From Molanna angustata (lineage: Eukaryota > Arthropoda > Insecta > Trichoptera > Molannidae), in contig OY754970.1 in the NCBI GenBank assembly GCA_963576475.1, positions 37,971,447 to 38,035,446 of the forward strand: 64,000 nucleotides of DNA, written 5' to 3'. Below the pieces are notes generated by a model. It was not told where the DNA came from, ran no database searches, and was given only the letters and a program-made list of their open reading frames with translations. Below, piece by piece: positions 11,964 through 25,700 of this stretch. The position numbers and the translations under genes were made by a program. Numbering within the stretch: the first letter of the stretch is position 1; each line of letters opens with the position of its first letter.

Positions 11964-13083
11964 CTAATATTTGACAAAGTAAAAAATCTTTACAGTAAAA
12001 AAGACTATTTAAATGTATCAACTGTTTATTTAAAAAATAATATTATATACAAATGTAAATACCCCTCTCACCACCCAATTAAAATTTTCTTAATCAACTA
12101 CAACACATAAATATATGAAAAATCTAAAACGATTTTCGAAACTTATATATTATATTAAATAAATATTAATTATAATAAATGGCACAAATATGTTATTAAT
12201 TTGATGTCAGTAATTTGTCAAAGGCCTAAAAATATATTTATTTAAAAATACATCAAGAATAAAATTAAGCTAAGTCTTTTAATTGCTTTTAATAATGTTT
12301 TGATAAATATTTATTTCATGTGATACTATTATCTGTTAGTGTCTTTCAAAAGTTGCATTAGAAAAAGTAGTCAATTTTCAGATACATTTCTAATTTAACA
12401 AAAAATAACCACCAATGAATAAGAAAGAAGAATGTTGACAATAATAGTGTAAATAAATCATTAATAAATTATATATTGATGGAAACTAAAGTTGTCATAT
12501 ACACAATGATATAAATTGTAATACCAATTTTAAAATACATGTAAATTTATATAAATGTTTCTCTAATGTTAGATATAATTTTTAGGGTAGGAATGAGAGG
12601 TAGGGGCTATTCAAGAAAATATTGGCATGACCCTGTGAACTCTGAAAGTAATGTAATATAGTATAATAATAATGTAATATGATATAATATAGACTCCCAC
12701 CCAACATGGGCGGGTGTTCGCTTGCCTAACAGGGGAGACTATTGTGTAGTTGTGTTTTGTAATTGGATTGTAAATAAAATAAAAAAAAGAAGTAAAATTA
12801 AGTAGCTTAAATAACAGACGAGAATATAAAAGTATGAATGTGAGCGAGACAAATAGAAGACTTAAATCAATTAAATTCTATTGAATTTTAAATAATATGT
12901 TTTGTAAAAATATTATAAATAGTAAAATTTTGTACTGTAGTGTAGGTAGAGATGAACAACCTTTTTCATTAAATAGAAAAAATTATGTTTTTTTTTTATT
13001 ATTACTAGGATTGGAAAAAACAATAGTTACAATTGAAGTGTAATTAAAAATATGAGAAAAAAATAATAGAAAACACATTAAAT
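11964..13083. other. AT-rich intergenic DNA, no gene seen
   Basis: No coding frame or clear repeat border is visible. A GC-richer patch near 12690-12750 (CCCACCCAACATGGGCGGG) forms a short hairpin and may be a remnant of a repeat, but I cannot name it. Confidence 0.35.
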
Positions 13084-13435
13084 AAAGGATGATGGGCAAA
13101 AATGTATGGAGCCTGGTACCAGCACCAATCAAAATTAATGATACATCGTTGGAAAGGTCTTTTTGTGCAGAAAAAGAATAACCATGCCGCTAGTCTCGAT
13201 TCACTGTTCAATCAGAGTAATCTTGCCTTGAAAGTTTTGGTTTTTTTTTTTGTAAAATCCAGTATCTTCTAAAACAGTATATTTCAAACCAGACAAATTA
13301 TTTGAGTTTGTTGTCATGGTATTATTTTGTGCACTTGAAAAGAGCTATCCAACCATTTTAATATCTTCATGTATCCAACGATATATGACCCATCTTGATT
13401 GGGACATGGGCACCAAAAGGCCTATCATCCTTTGT
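13084..13435. mobile_element. inverted-repeat MITE
   Basis: The left end AAAGGATGATGGGC matches the inverted right end AAAGGATGATAGGC. Further in, CCAATCAA, ATCGTTGGA and CCATG-containing blocks recur in the same order in inverted orientation, giving arms of about 120 bp with substitutions and indels. There is no coding frame. I could not define a target duplication, so the superfamily is not assigned. Confidence 0.55.
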
Positions 13436-13658
13436 GATGTTTTGAAAGTGGAAACAAGGCTTATTAAATCATGTTTTTAAGCTGGAAGATTATAGGTTGT
13501 GTATTACTGATACAACATACAGTACTGAGATTCCAAAAGACATAAATGGTCTTTTCTACTTTTATTTATCTCCAATCACCGCTTATCATACATTTATTCA
13601 TTAACATTCAAATCCAAAATACACACACCAAAATAAATAATTATTAATAATAGGTTAA

Positions 13659-13783
13659 AGGTATAAAATATTTAATCCATCTCAGGAGCCGAGTCATCCT
13701 TTTCTGGTTGGCTATAGATGGAAAGACACCATCTGTAGGATGAGGATGGAATGTTGTTATCAATATTCACAGCTTCCATGAAA
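13659..13783 (-). pseudogene. tandem copy of the TRIM37 terminal coding exon
   Basis: This 125-bp unit is a direct duplicate of 13784-13920. Read on the minus strand it repeats the end of TRIM37: [30 protein letters not shown] and the stop. It lies downstream of the first stop (13797-13799), so in the predicted transcript it is 3' UTR. It has lost one codon or so in the middle (WCLSIYS against WCPSSVYS) and its upstream part is truncated. It lacks the splice acceptor carried by the first copy. A minus-strand AATAAA follows at 13561-13566. Confidence 0.8.
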
Positions 13784-13796
13784 AGGTATAAAATAT

Positions 13797-16700
13797 TTAA
13801 TCCATCTCAGGTGCTGAGTCATCCTTTTCTGGTTGGCTATAGACGGAAGAAGGACACCATCTGTAGGATGAGGATGGAATGTTGTTATCAATATCCACCA
13901 ACTGTAAGCTTCCTTGAAAAGCCGTCAACATTTCTAGGGTCGAATCCTAAAATAAATAATATTATTTTAATGTTTATATGTGTTATTAAGACACAAATGG
14001 AAAACAATTGTTAGCCTTTGTAGATGGTTAGATATCTGGCTCAGATGGTTAGATATCTGATTCCTGAGTGAAAGGTCCCAGTAGAGATACAGTTATTAAC
14101 TGTGTTTTCAGGCTGAAACTGTGAGATGATAAATATATATCTCCAGAATGTGGCAACTTGTTATTGGATGCGTATTTAGTATATTTGACAGTACTATTCC
14201 TAATATATATAAATGACCTACCAAACTGTATCTCCAAAGACCAGGCAATAATAATGTTTGCAGATGATACATCTATAGTACTAAAGGAACGCAAAAACTA
14301 TGAAAGTACCCTTGGCAATGCTTTAGAGATACTAGATGGGATGGGTGTGTGGTTCGGAGATAACGGCCTCGCGTTAAATGTGACAAAAACGGGTGCAATT
14401 CACTTCTCCTTGAAAAGACATGTTGAAAATGATTCAGTTATGTCTGGCCTTTCCCAACGAAAACTGGTAGTGGCAGACAACATAAAAGTCCCTTCCTCGG
14501 AGTCATACTTGACGCAAAGTTGCAGTGGACACCTCACATTGAGACAATATCTAAGAAGCTGTGCTCAGCAATTTATGCGATAAAAAAAATTAAGGAAACT
14601 TGTGGCGAAGTGGCAGCCAGATCTGTATACTTTGCTTACTTCCAGAGTATTATGTCATATGGAATTTTATTCTGGGGCAGAGGGGCTGATTGGAGCCGAA
14701 TTTTTATACTTCAGAAACGTGCAATTAGAGCATTGAAAAGCATGGGGTCAAGGGAGTCGTGCAAGGATTATTTTAAAGAATTAGACATACTCACACTTCC
14801 TGGCATGTATATTTATGAATGCCTACTCTATGCACGCAAAAACATGCCCAACACCCCTCTGAACTCGGAATATCACGATTATAACACTCGCTCAAAGGGA
14901 AGTATCCGACCCGTGGAGCACAGATTAGCAAAATTATATAAAAGCTTTATTTGTCTCAGTGTGCGTCTATTCAACAAGCCGCCGGAAGGAATCAAGTCTC
15001 TGAATGATGATAAATTTCGAGGAGCAGTGAAGACGTACCTCGTTGATAAATCTTTTTATTCTGTGGACGAAATGCTGGAGTGAACCATTTACATTCACTT
15101 CACCATTGAATTGACTATAAAAAATTGTCCATTATATTATTACATTTTTCATAGAATTATGAGTGTAAAATTGACGTGTCCAAGTACCCGAGCTAGGGTC
15201 TACGGACGATAAACAACAATATACAATAAAAAAATATCAAGAAATGTAATATTACCTGGTCATTTTCATCATTATTTTGCCTATTTTCAGTGGGTGGAAT
15301 ATCTAATAATATATTAGAGTTGAATGAGTCAGATAACAATCCTGGGGATGATAGAGGACGATCACTTCTGAATGTTTGACCAGCGGATCTTGGCGTTTGC
15401 TCCATATTATACTTTCCTCTGCTTTTGTGATGGGTTTTCTGATTGTTTCGTATTGTTGGCTGGCAGCCCATTGCCACTAAAAAGACAATAACAAAATAAT
15501 ATTTATTTGTATAGCGCTGTTTATCACTCGCAAGACACTTTTTGTCAGTTTTAAAACACAAAGTAACCTTAAGGCGACAGTTACATGTAAAGTATTTACT
15601 GTGATCACATACCTCCGGTAGTACTTCTAAATTTAGGATTAACTCTCTTAAAACTTCCTTATCTCTAGTCAAGAGGGCGCGAGACGGGCACAAAGAAGGC
15701 GCCTCTACCTCTGTGAGATCCAAAAAACCGTCCGCCTCCATCGCTAGCGTAATGCGTACTGATGTAATAAATATTGACGCAAAATTACACAATCAATATT
15801 TATCACAATCCAAAGGGTCGTCAATACAGAATTAAGAAATTTAGAAATCCATGAATAAATATTGACATCCATCAATACGCTAGACTACACTTTCAGTAAA
15901 TACCAGTATTTATTGGCGGATCACAGTAAATACCTTACGTGTAACTGTCGCCTAAGTTATCTGATTGATTTGAATGATTGCAACATAATTTATATGGTAG
16001 AACTCAATCAAGTCATTATCAAATAAATCAGTAAAAAAGGCTCTTTAAAATGTTCTCAACATTATTTTTAAAGTTAGAATCATTGTAGCTAAGGTAGAGA
16101 TAATTATAAACAAGTACATATATGTACAATAATATTATATTCTTCACTTAAGTGATTTAATTTCAATTAGATTTTAATAGCAAGTCAGTGTTTTCTATAT
16201 CAGAATGATCTTCATTCTTTATTCACTTTAACAAGTAAATTTGTTATTGTTATCATTTTTTAAAAAAGATTCTATTCAATAATAATTGATTTATGACCAA
16301 ATATGGTCAGAATTCAAACAGAGACATTGTTTTTTCCTCATACTATTTTGTTTTATTTACGACTTTACTAACTACAATTGTTTTAATTAATTACCAATAG
16401 ATGGCCATAAATTATAATATAGTATCACATTCTTACAAAGCAAAATGATTTTTGAGACTTATTAATCTACTTAAAACTACTCAATACTCTAAGCTTCATG
16501 AACGTCTAACTAAATCTACGATAGAAAGCCGTTTTGGTAAATTAACAAAAATACCTTTAGATGAACTGCATGTGCTTTTGGAGCTATCGGAACATGGTGA
16601 TAGAGGTGAATCATTTGTATCAGTGTTCACATCAAAATTATTGTATGATGTTCCTGCATCCATTTGGAGAGCATCCAAAACACTTGTGGCAGTTATCGGT

Positions 16701-19700
16701 TGAAGCCATTTCTTACTACCTGTAAATTCTAATTAAAATATATTTCAATTTGACATATTATAATGTACGACTTGAATAGTAAATAAAATAAATGTTCATT
16801 CAATGGTGCACAATTTGTATCTATGGTAGATTTCGACTTCATCAGAAAGTCATCTATCTCATCCTTCAGAAATTAAATGACAATAATAATAATATCGAAA
16901 AGTCAACACCTTCAGTTTTATACTAATTATACAATATCAAATAATAGTTTGATGAAGTAAATCACATGGGTACTAATATTTTTTGCATAAAACTGTGTTC
17001 ACAAGTTATGTAGGTATATATAAGTGTAGATATTGGTAGATCCTTGACATATTACCAAAGACTACCGAAATACCAAAGATATATAATACCAAAGACTACC
17101 GAATATTTCATAATACCAGACTACCGAAACTGGTAACTACCGAAAAAAACACAAAATAAGAGTTCAAAATTTGTGTATATAGTCTAGATTGATTAATTTG
17201 TATTTTCTTAAAGTGTACTGTTTACCGTAAATACATCAGATCGCAGCAAAAAGTGAGTTCTTGTATAAACTATTTTTCATTTGCCAACATATATATTTAC
17301 CTACTTCGAGTGTACTGGACACTGTTATACGGTCAGAAAACTTCACATAAATTTATATACATACTCAGCAGAATGGCAAAAATATGTAAAGTGTGCAATG
17401 AGTTTGAAAATGATGCGAAAAAGAAACTTTTGGTGTGTAAACAGTGTACTTTTACATACCATCATGAATGTGTAGGGATCTCAAATTCAATTTTAAAGAG
17501 GATGACTTCAAAACAACTTGAAGCATGGCTATGTAAAGATTGTAAGGACAGACATGCTTCACCTGCACTTAAATGGTGACAGGAAAATTAATCGAAAAAC
17601 AATTATTCGAATGCTCAATTTTACGAAAATCAATTTTACGAATGGCAATTATTCGAATCACATTTATTCGAATCACATTTTTTCGAAAAACAATTTTCCG
17701 AACACACAATTATCAGAAATTACAATTGTTCGAATTTTTATGACGTCATGTTGGTAGTATTGTGAGAGAAATAAACCATAGATTTTTATTATAATATACT
17801 AGATGAGAATTTTGTATGAATCGAAGTGAGGCATTTTTCCGGGGGATTTTCGACGTTTTAGTACATCGTTTTTCCATAGAGAATAACGACTAATGTGAAT
17901 TGTTTTGGGATTTATTTGTCGTAAAAAACACTTTGTTTATTTAGATTTAAAGAAAAGTTATTTAGGATGTGTTGAAATGTAAGGAAAACTGAAATATGTT
18001 GTCAACCAAAACGTCAAACGCGCGATATTCCATGACTCACTTTTTGCACGGAGTACCTACTACATCTACATAGTATATAAAAATCTATGGAATAAACAAC
18101 TTGGCGACACACCGCGCTGTCAAACATCAATTATTAAAAATGTGCAAACATACGTACCTACCCAACAATAATAATACAAGTAATAATAGTCTTCATCGAA
18201 TATAATATGTTACTGGCAACAAATATGTCAAAGGAGGCAACATAATGACACAAATTGTTTTGGGATTTATTTGTCGTAAAAAACACTTTGTTTATTTAGA
18301 TTTAGAGAAAAGTTATTTAGGATGTGTTGAAATGTAAGGAAAACTGAAATATGTTGTCAACCAAAACGTAAAACGCGCGATATTCCATGACTCACTTTTT
18401 GCACGGAGTACCTACTACATCTACATAGTATATAAAAATCTATGGAATAAACAACTTGGCGACACACCGCGCTGTCAAACATCAATTATTAAAAATGTGC
18501 AAACATACGTACCTACCCAACAATAATAATACAAGTAATAATAGTCTTCATCGAATATAATATGTTACTGGCAACAAATATGTCAAAGGAGGCAACATAA
18601 TGACACAAAAATATATTAAATTCGGTCAATTGGTTTTCCAACAAATGTTAGTTTGAATAATTTGCTTTCAGACAATTGGCATTCTGATAACTGATTTTCG
18701 AAAAATTGTTATTCGTACAATTGCGCATTCGAACAATTGTGTTTCGAAGAATTTTCATGTAATCCACTTAAATAACCCACAACGAGTAATTTATCAAGCA
18801 ATAACTTAACTTCACTGATTACAATTGATTCGAACATATCTGAACTATTTTCACAGCAATTTGAAAATCTTCGTAGCTCGCTATTTAAATATATTGAAGA
18901 AAAATTAGAACAACATCTTAATATATATAAATATACTGATTCAAAACGAGAGCATAAAGGAGTCTATCAAAAATATCAATGAGAAGAATGAGGTTTTGCA
19001 GTGCATAATAGATAGTATCGAAACGAAGCTAAAGGAATACGACAATATGAACAAACGTATAAACTTTCTAGAATCCAGGTTTGATTCACTGCAGTACGAA
19101 AAACTTATACGGAATATTGAAATAAGAAATTGCCCCGTATTACATAATGAAAACACTGACATCTTGTATCAGTACGTTCAAAGAATTTCATCAATGATCG
19201 GATATGACAGTTCAAAACTCAACAACCTGAAGTTATACAGAGATCGCCGTCTAAATGTTACCAGTCACAAACCACAGAAATCAATTATTGTTGAATTCGC
19301 GAGCGTACCTGACCGAGACGAATTTCTATCGCACGTCCGGCAATACAAGGCTCGGAATAAAAAAGACAATTTGAATACTTCAATTATTATAGAAAACAAG
19401 GATGCTCCCCAGACCATTTTTGTATCCGAACATATAACTCAAAGAAAGAAATTCATTCTTGCCAAAGTTAAAAGTATAGGTGCGGCAAAAAAATACAAAT
19501 ATATTTGGATCAAACACGGCAACATATTTGCCCGAAAGGAAGAGGGTTCTGCTCCAATAATTATAAATGACGTATCAGATATGAACAAGTTGTGACTAAT
19601 CTCTTATATATACTTTTATATTATTTATCAACTGATCAACATTACTTTACCATTTTATGTAATTTATTGTTTCACTATTTATGTGAAAGGATGTTCTAAA

Positions 19701-22700
19701 TAAATACCACTGAAATACCAACTGATGTCAGATGAAAAACCTTGATTTTTCAGTTTTGTAAAATATGTTTCGGTCATCATAATAAAAATTTATGGCAGAT
19801 CATCTACACAAAATTTATTGAAGTACTTTCGTGTGAACCTGGTAACAAAAAAAATATTCATTTGACACTCGGCCGAGTTCATCGCCCTCGGTAGAGAAGA
19901 AGTGACAAATGTTAGATGACGGTACATCAGTAGGCAGTGGTACTTCTAGAAACATCACAGGTATTGAACTCTTAACCCTCTAGCTTGATGACTCGAGAAC
20001 TATATAAGGAAACCGGTTATCTAGGGATACCGGTAGGCTGAGACTTAAAGGACTACAGTCCCAACCAAGCTCTACCTAAAACAGGGACTACTAAAAATTA
20101 ATCATTAAAAAAACACCTAAAACTAACAAGATGTGTTTTGTGTTTGTTGATCGTGTTTTGTTGATCCGATAATATAAATTATCAAGATGATACAAATAAT
20201 ATATTTTAATCAATAATGGAAGAGAACTTACCTTTTGATGGTAACTGCATGGGGCAAATCCAACCATTTTTATTATAGACACTCAAAAACAACACTTCAT
20301 TTGGGAATCCAATTTTACTTGTGTGATTGTTATTTGATGAGCACTGAGAGGTGTTCTTTGAATGCCATCTATTGGGGTTGCTCTTGCGACCTCTCATTTT
20401 GCAATAGGAAGATGATACCCCTGGACTATCCATGTTTTGTAGTTGATTCAATTCAGAAAATTCTACATCATTTTCACCTGAAATCAAATAATTATTTTAC
20501 TTAATTTATTTTTAGAAATCCAAGCAAAAACAACAGCAATAGCCCTTATAGTTTTCATACCAACAAACATACATACAAGACAATTAGTTTACATTGTAGT
20601 ACTTGATTATATTCCTTAATTACCCCCACCTAACCTCCATCCTCATAGTTTTCTTGTAAGCATGTCGGCACGTTTTAATTTAGTTGAAATTTAGCCTGAT
20701 GAGGGAACGGTTAGTTCCAAAACGGTCGCAAACTTTCATTAAATATCGTGGTTTATACAAAGTAATTTTATTTAAAAAAATGATTACCTGACATTGTTTC
20801 ATTGTCTACATCATTCTCCTCAAAACAAATATCATCCAAAATTGCTAAATTTGGTTCGTCTTCAAGTTCCAGTAAGTTCTAAAAGGCATACAAAAACAAT
20901 TAAAACAAGAATCATCCTCATTTATTGTAATATAACTAGAAATGCAACTCACCCTGCGAAGAGTGCCTTGTAAAAATTTTAGTTGATATTGCATGTGTAT
21001 GACAATGTAATATGTTATTTTGAATATATTATGTCACAGACTGATGTTTGGATCAAACAGATGTGCTCAGTGGCGGCTCTTCCTAAAGGGCTCTCGGGCT
21101 CAGCCCTCCCAAACACTTCATTCAAAAGATTCCAAAAAATGTGTGAAATTGAAACTTTGGAACAAATTATTTTACTAATTAATATTTGCCGTCTTATGCC
21201 TGTAGTACATCTAAACCTACCTGCTTTGTAAAAGTATTTAAACCTACCTGAAGCAAGATTCTATGAAATATTTCATTCCTTGGGCACAGTCGACTTGTGC
21301 CCAGAGAACCCATACAATTCACGCGACCGCTTGCTGCCGCCGCAGCTCACCGTACACGCTGAATGTATGCCGATTTCAAGCAAAACGGGGCAGTGCCCGC
21401 GACACTATATTTTCATTCATTCATATTTTGTTGTTCATAGCGATGGTCGAACGCTAGGTTAGCAGTTGCAATTATTTAAGGATCACATAATTGGTATCAT
21501 AATATTACATAGTTACTATAAATTATCCAAAATATATTAGTATTATTATTTAATTAATTGATATCAAAATATTGCAAAAAAAAAACAAACAAAATTGATA
21601 TTAGACAAAAAAATGTATAATCAAGAAGTAGTCTTGCGGCTGTTGCCAGAAGTTATTTTAAATTTTGCATGATCAAAATTTATTAGATATCACAAATTAT
21701 CTTATAATTTATCGATGCATTTTATTATAAACTTTATTATAAACCCAACCAAATACAGGTTCACATTTTAATTTCCAACACACAAAAGAATTATGAAAAA
21801 CACTGATAATTTTAATGTACGAAAATAATATTGTGCCACATAATATCAGCTTTCTGATTTCTGTTGAAAGTTAATATCTCTTCTAGGTAAAATTATAATT
21901 TTGAGCCCTTCTAAGATTTAAGATTACCAACCGCCACTGGATGTGCTACATACGCAATCAGCTATTTTCATAAAGTTATATCAACTAAGTAACCATTCTG
22001 AGCTCAAATCCTGGAGTGGAGTATGAAAATACCTGAAAATACCATGCCAAAAGCTGACAATGTTTTTGATGACACTGATAAAGTAATGGATATAATTCTA
22101 AAGATACAGTTTAAAAATACACACAAAGTTAAGATTGTTTGGTGAAATTGAAATTTCTTTGATGAAATATGACGGTATAAAGAACAAGTCTGAGCATGAA
22201 TATATCAAGACCAAGTTTATGATATTTAGCTGACAGTCTCATGATAACTTGACTTTGCAACTTGAAAGAAAAGCCATAGAGTCAATTATTTTAAATATCC
22301 TAGAAGTCTTCTCATTGGTGACAGAGGAAAATTCGCAGTCACCTACCCCACTCCATAGGGAACGTTATAGAACTAAGTGTTCTGTTCATCCCCGGAGCGG
22401 CTCAGTGGTGATTAAGATTCTGACAAAGAACTAAGGTGCTGCATGGAGATAACTCGCGCAATGTATTTCAGAATGAAGACACTGTTAAAGAAGGCAGCGC
22501 CTGGTAAAGTGCTACATTATGGTCCATATTCCTATATGGAGTTGAAACCTGGACCTGTAAAGGTCAATATGCTTAATCGTCTGGAGGCCTTTGAAACGTG
22601 GCTGCATCACCGCTTGCTGAAAATTTCCTGGGTCTGTAAAATATCAAATGTGGAGGTACTCAGGAAAGCAAATGTCGAGTGCAAGCTAGTTAACAGTGAT

Positions 22701-25700
22701 GAAAGGCATCATATTTAGGACACATTCTGTGAAGCAAAAGGTACAGGCTGCTCCAACTAATTATGAAGGGCAAAAAAGAGAAACGCCGAGGAATAGGAAG
22801 ATGTCACATATCATGGCTCCGCAACATTTGTGAGTGGAGTGGCATCAAAGACGTCGGCGAATGGTTCCAGACGGAGACAGATAGAGATGTCTTCTCAGTA
22901 GTGATCGCCAACGTAGTGGAAACTTGATATGGCACGAAGAAGAAGAGAAAAACAAGACCAAATTGTACATATGTAAATAATTATTTGTTATATATATTTA
23001 CCCCTATTTCACAGCTAGAAACAGAAATAGTAGAATTATCCAACAATCTCTTTAACTGCTGTTCATTGGTTTCAGACTTTGCTTCCGGTTCGGCTACAGA
23101 TTGTTGTTGATTATTATCAATGTGGTTTGTTAACTCTGGTGAAGACAGTGAACATCTCAACTGAAGTGCACCTTTTCCGGAACTCTTATTTTTATCAACG
23201 GCTTCTAAGGAAAAATATTTTTAGGTATTTATAATTAAATTTACGGCTTTCAAGGCTTATTTGATCATTATTTTCTTATTATTTTACTGCTTTGAATAAT
23301 TTATAAGACTGATGTGTATATCTGAATAAATAAACACAGCACTTTGCTTATTATTGCAATCGCACCCATTGGCAAAACTAGAATGTACTCACTTGTGGTA
23401 GTTTCTTTACTAGGATTTCCATTATTAGTATTTCCGTTGCTACTGGCGACACTAAGTTGTTCCTCTGGCGTCGGACTAAACAAAGAATTTAAACTGATGG
23501 GTACAGGACGAGTTTTTGAATTGAGGATGTCCAAACAGGCAGACAAGGCTTGATGAGATCTGAAAACAAAAAAAACATAAGGAAGTAGAAGGAAAGTTTA
23601 TTTACAATTTTCACAATTTTTTAAAACATGAGAGCAAATATTTTGAAATATCTGAAGTTATGAGATGAAATCATAAGGATGAAGAAACTAATATTGTCTA
23701 TGGAAAATTAATGCACAAAGTTAATGCACTTAACACATATTATGATAACAATATAACATGGACTGTACACAGGACATAAAACTTAGTAAGCTATACACAA
23801 AAAAAAAAATAGCAAAACTCTCAAAATTACTACATTTAAATTTTATATTACTTCTCGGGCAACTAACAGGTGCTATGTCAAATATCAATTTAACATGCAC
23901 CAAATAATAAGCTGCCAAATTCTGGAGACTTAAGATATTAATCGTCTCACAGATCCAGACTGAAAACACAATTAAAAACTGTGTCTCCACCGGGAATCGA
24001 AACCGGGACCTTTGGATCAACAGTCTATACCTAACCAACTGAGCTGACAGATGAAAAAATAAATAAATTTATAATTGTGAAATCATAACTCTCCACTAAA
24101 AGCTTAGTTCTAATGTGTGATATTTGGCACTCAAAGATATATAAGAATTAAACATAAATACATAGTAATTACCTGGATGTGGATGGCATATTTAGCTCAG
24201 CATTGACAGAGTCTAATGTGTATTGTTTCTTTATTCCTACTTCGTTGACTGATGACGAAGCTTCAGCAGATGTAGTTGGAAATATTGTATACGGTGTCGT
24301 GTTGCTGCAACTGATTCTTATTGGATCACCGACAATCTGAGATGAGCCTTCACTGACATTATTGTTATATTGCTGTTCTTGAAACGGTGTTAATGTCTGC
24401 GAACCAACTTTGAACCAATGCGAGTTTGACAAACTCTCCTTGATATTATTATTTTGGTTCAAATTTATATTATCTTCGATGATACTATTGTGCAACAGTC
24501 CAGAACCTGAGGGTTTGTTGATGTTCTGTTCGTTGGTAGACGTTTTTGGATATTTTGAATTGGCTCTTGTAGCAGCCATTGAGTTCTGTGACATCTCAAA
24601 GGATAAACGCTGTCAAAAATATAAAATATAGTTTACAAACTTTATTTATAATTTATAACAAAATTTATATTTTAGGTCCCATTGGTCATCTCAAAGACTA
24701 ATTTTAAATTCTATAAGAACTTCTGACACAGTTACGGTGCCTTACTATTGGTAGATTCATGTTAAGTTTATTAATTCCAGAGAACTTGGTCACACCTCCG
24801 ATGGCTCGATGACGGTGAATTTTCTATTCACATTCGTTGATTGTTTTTTTTTTGCACTATGGTGCAAGATTGCTAATCTAGAGAGCTCCATGAGCTACTT
24901 TTCTTAACATGTATTTGTTTTTTGTTCATTAAGCGTTCTGTGATGGGGTCGATTGCAAACCCTATATGCAGAGTGGGTGGTGGTGGAGTAGCAAACAAAT
25001 ATAGAATTTTCAAAATTTGGTTTGATAAGGGAAGTCAATAAAAATGCATAATTGGATTAGTAAACGTTGCACAAGGGCTAAAAGTGATCAAGCATACCAG
25101 CCGATGACAGGTTCTCCTATAAATATATATTCCCGGTTCGTCTCCATTGAGATATTAAATTAGTCAAAAAAATTGATTCCTGGCAGGGAAGAAATCCAAT
25201 GTTTGCGTATTTTATACAAAATATTATACCTTTAAGCATTGATTTAATGACAGAAATCAGAAGCATAAGATAAAGTAATAAAGGACAAGAAGATGTATAT
25301 AATTTACCAGAGACTTACCTCTGTTAAATTAATTATTTGCCTTGATCGTTCGTTCTGTAATGCCAGCAATTGATTGATATACCATTTCTGATCTCGGCAC
25401 TTTTGATAAAATGTCGGTGGACGGACTTTAAATCTAAAAGTATCAACATTAACATTTATAATATGACAAGATACATATATGTATCAAATATTAATGTCCA
25501 TATAAGGAATAATACAAAATATAAATATGGACACGGATATGCATACCTCAAAACAAGTGTGTCTGTATCGGCACACAAATATCCTTCACTTGCAAGAAGG
25601 TCTAATCTAAAGAATCTGTTGTATCCCCAGCATTCTCCCATCTCAAAATCTGATGCAAATTCTCTTACAATATTTTTACTGCCATCTCTAGTTCCCTGGT

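Larger units (their letters stand above)
17373..19595 (+). pseudogene. LINE ORF1 protein (PHD finger plus FP-like domain), split by a hAT-like insertion
   Basis: The first part starts at the ATG of 17373 and encodes [36 protein letters not shown] and [12 protein letters not shown], a C4HC3 PHD-type zinc finger. It is broken after ALKW by the 17575-18765 insertion. Removing the insertion and one target copy joins it to sequence that continues at 18766. The second part (18996-19595) has a coiled coil ([20 protein letters not shown]) and a C-terminal region ([37 protein letters not shown]) like the nucleic-acid-binding end of CR1/jockey-type ORF1 proteins. A frame break remains near 18960. No ORF2 follows, so the element is truncated. 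It lies antisense in TRIM37 intron 13. Confidence 0.75.

Noticed and set aside
15500..15792. Upstream part of a long minus frame ([16 protein letters not shown])
   Set aside because: It crosses a MITE end and an intron acceptor; only the part 15476-15256 is supported as an exon.
20235..20504. Plus-strand frame opposite TRIM37 exon 13
   Set aside because: It is antisense to a well-supported coding exon.
23990..24052. tRNA-like sequence with A and B boxes (also 60985-61056 and 27230-27295)
   Set aside because: The acceptor and anticodon stems do not close, and each head runs into a body shared by several copies, so these are SINE heads and not tRNA genes.
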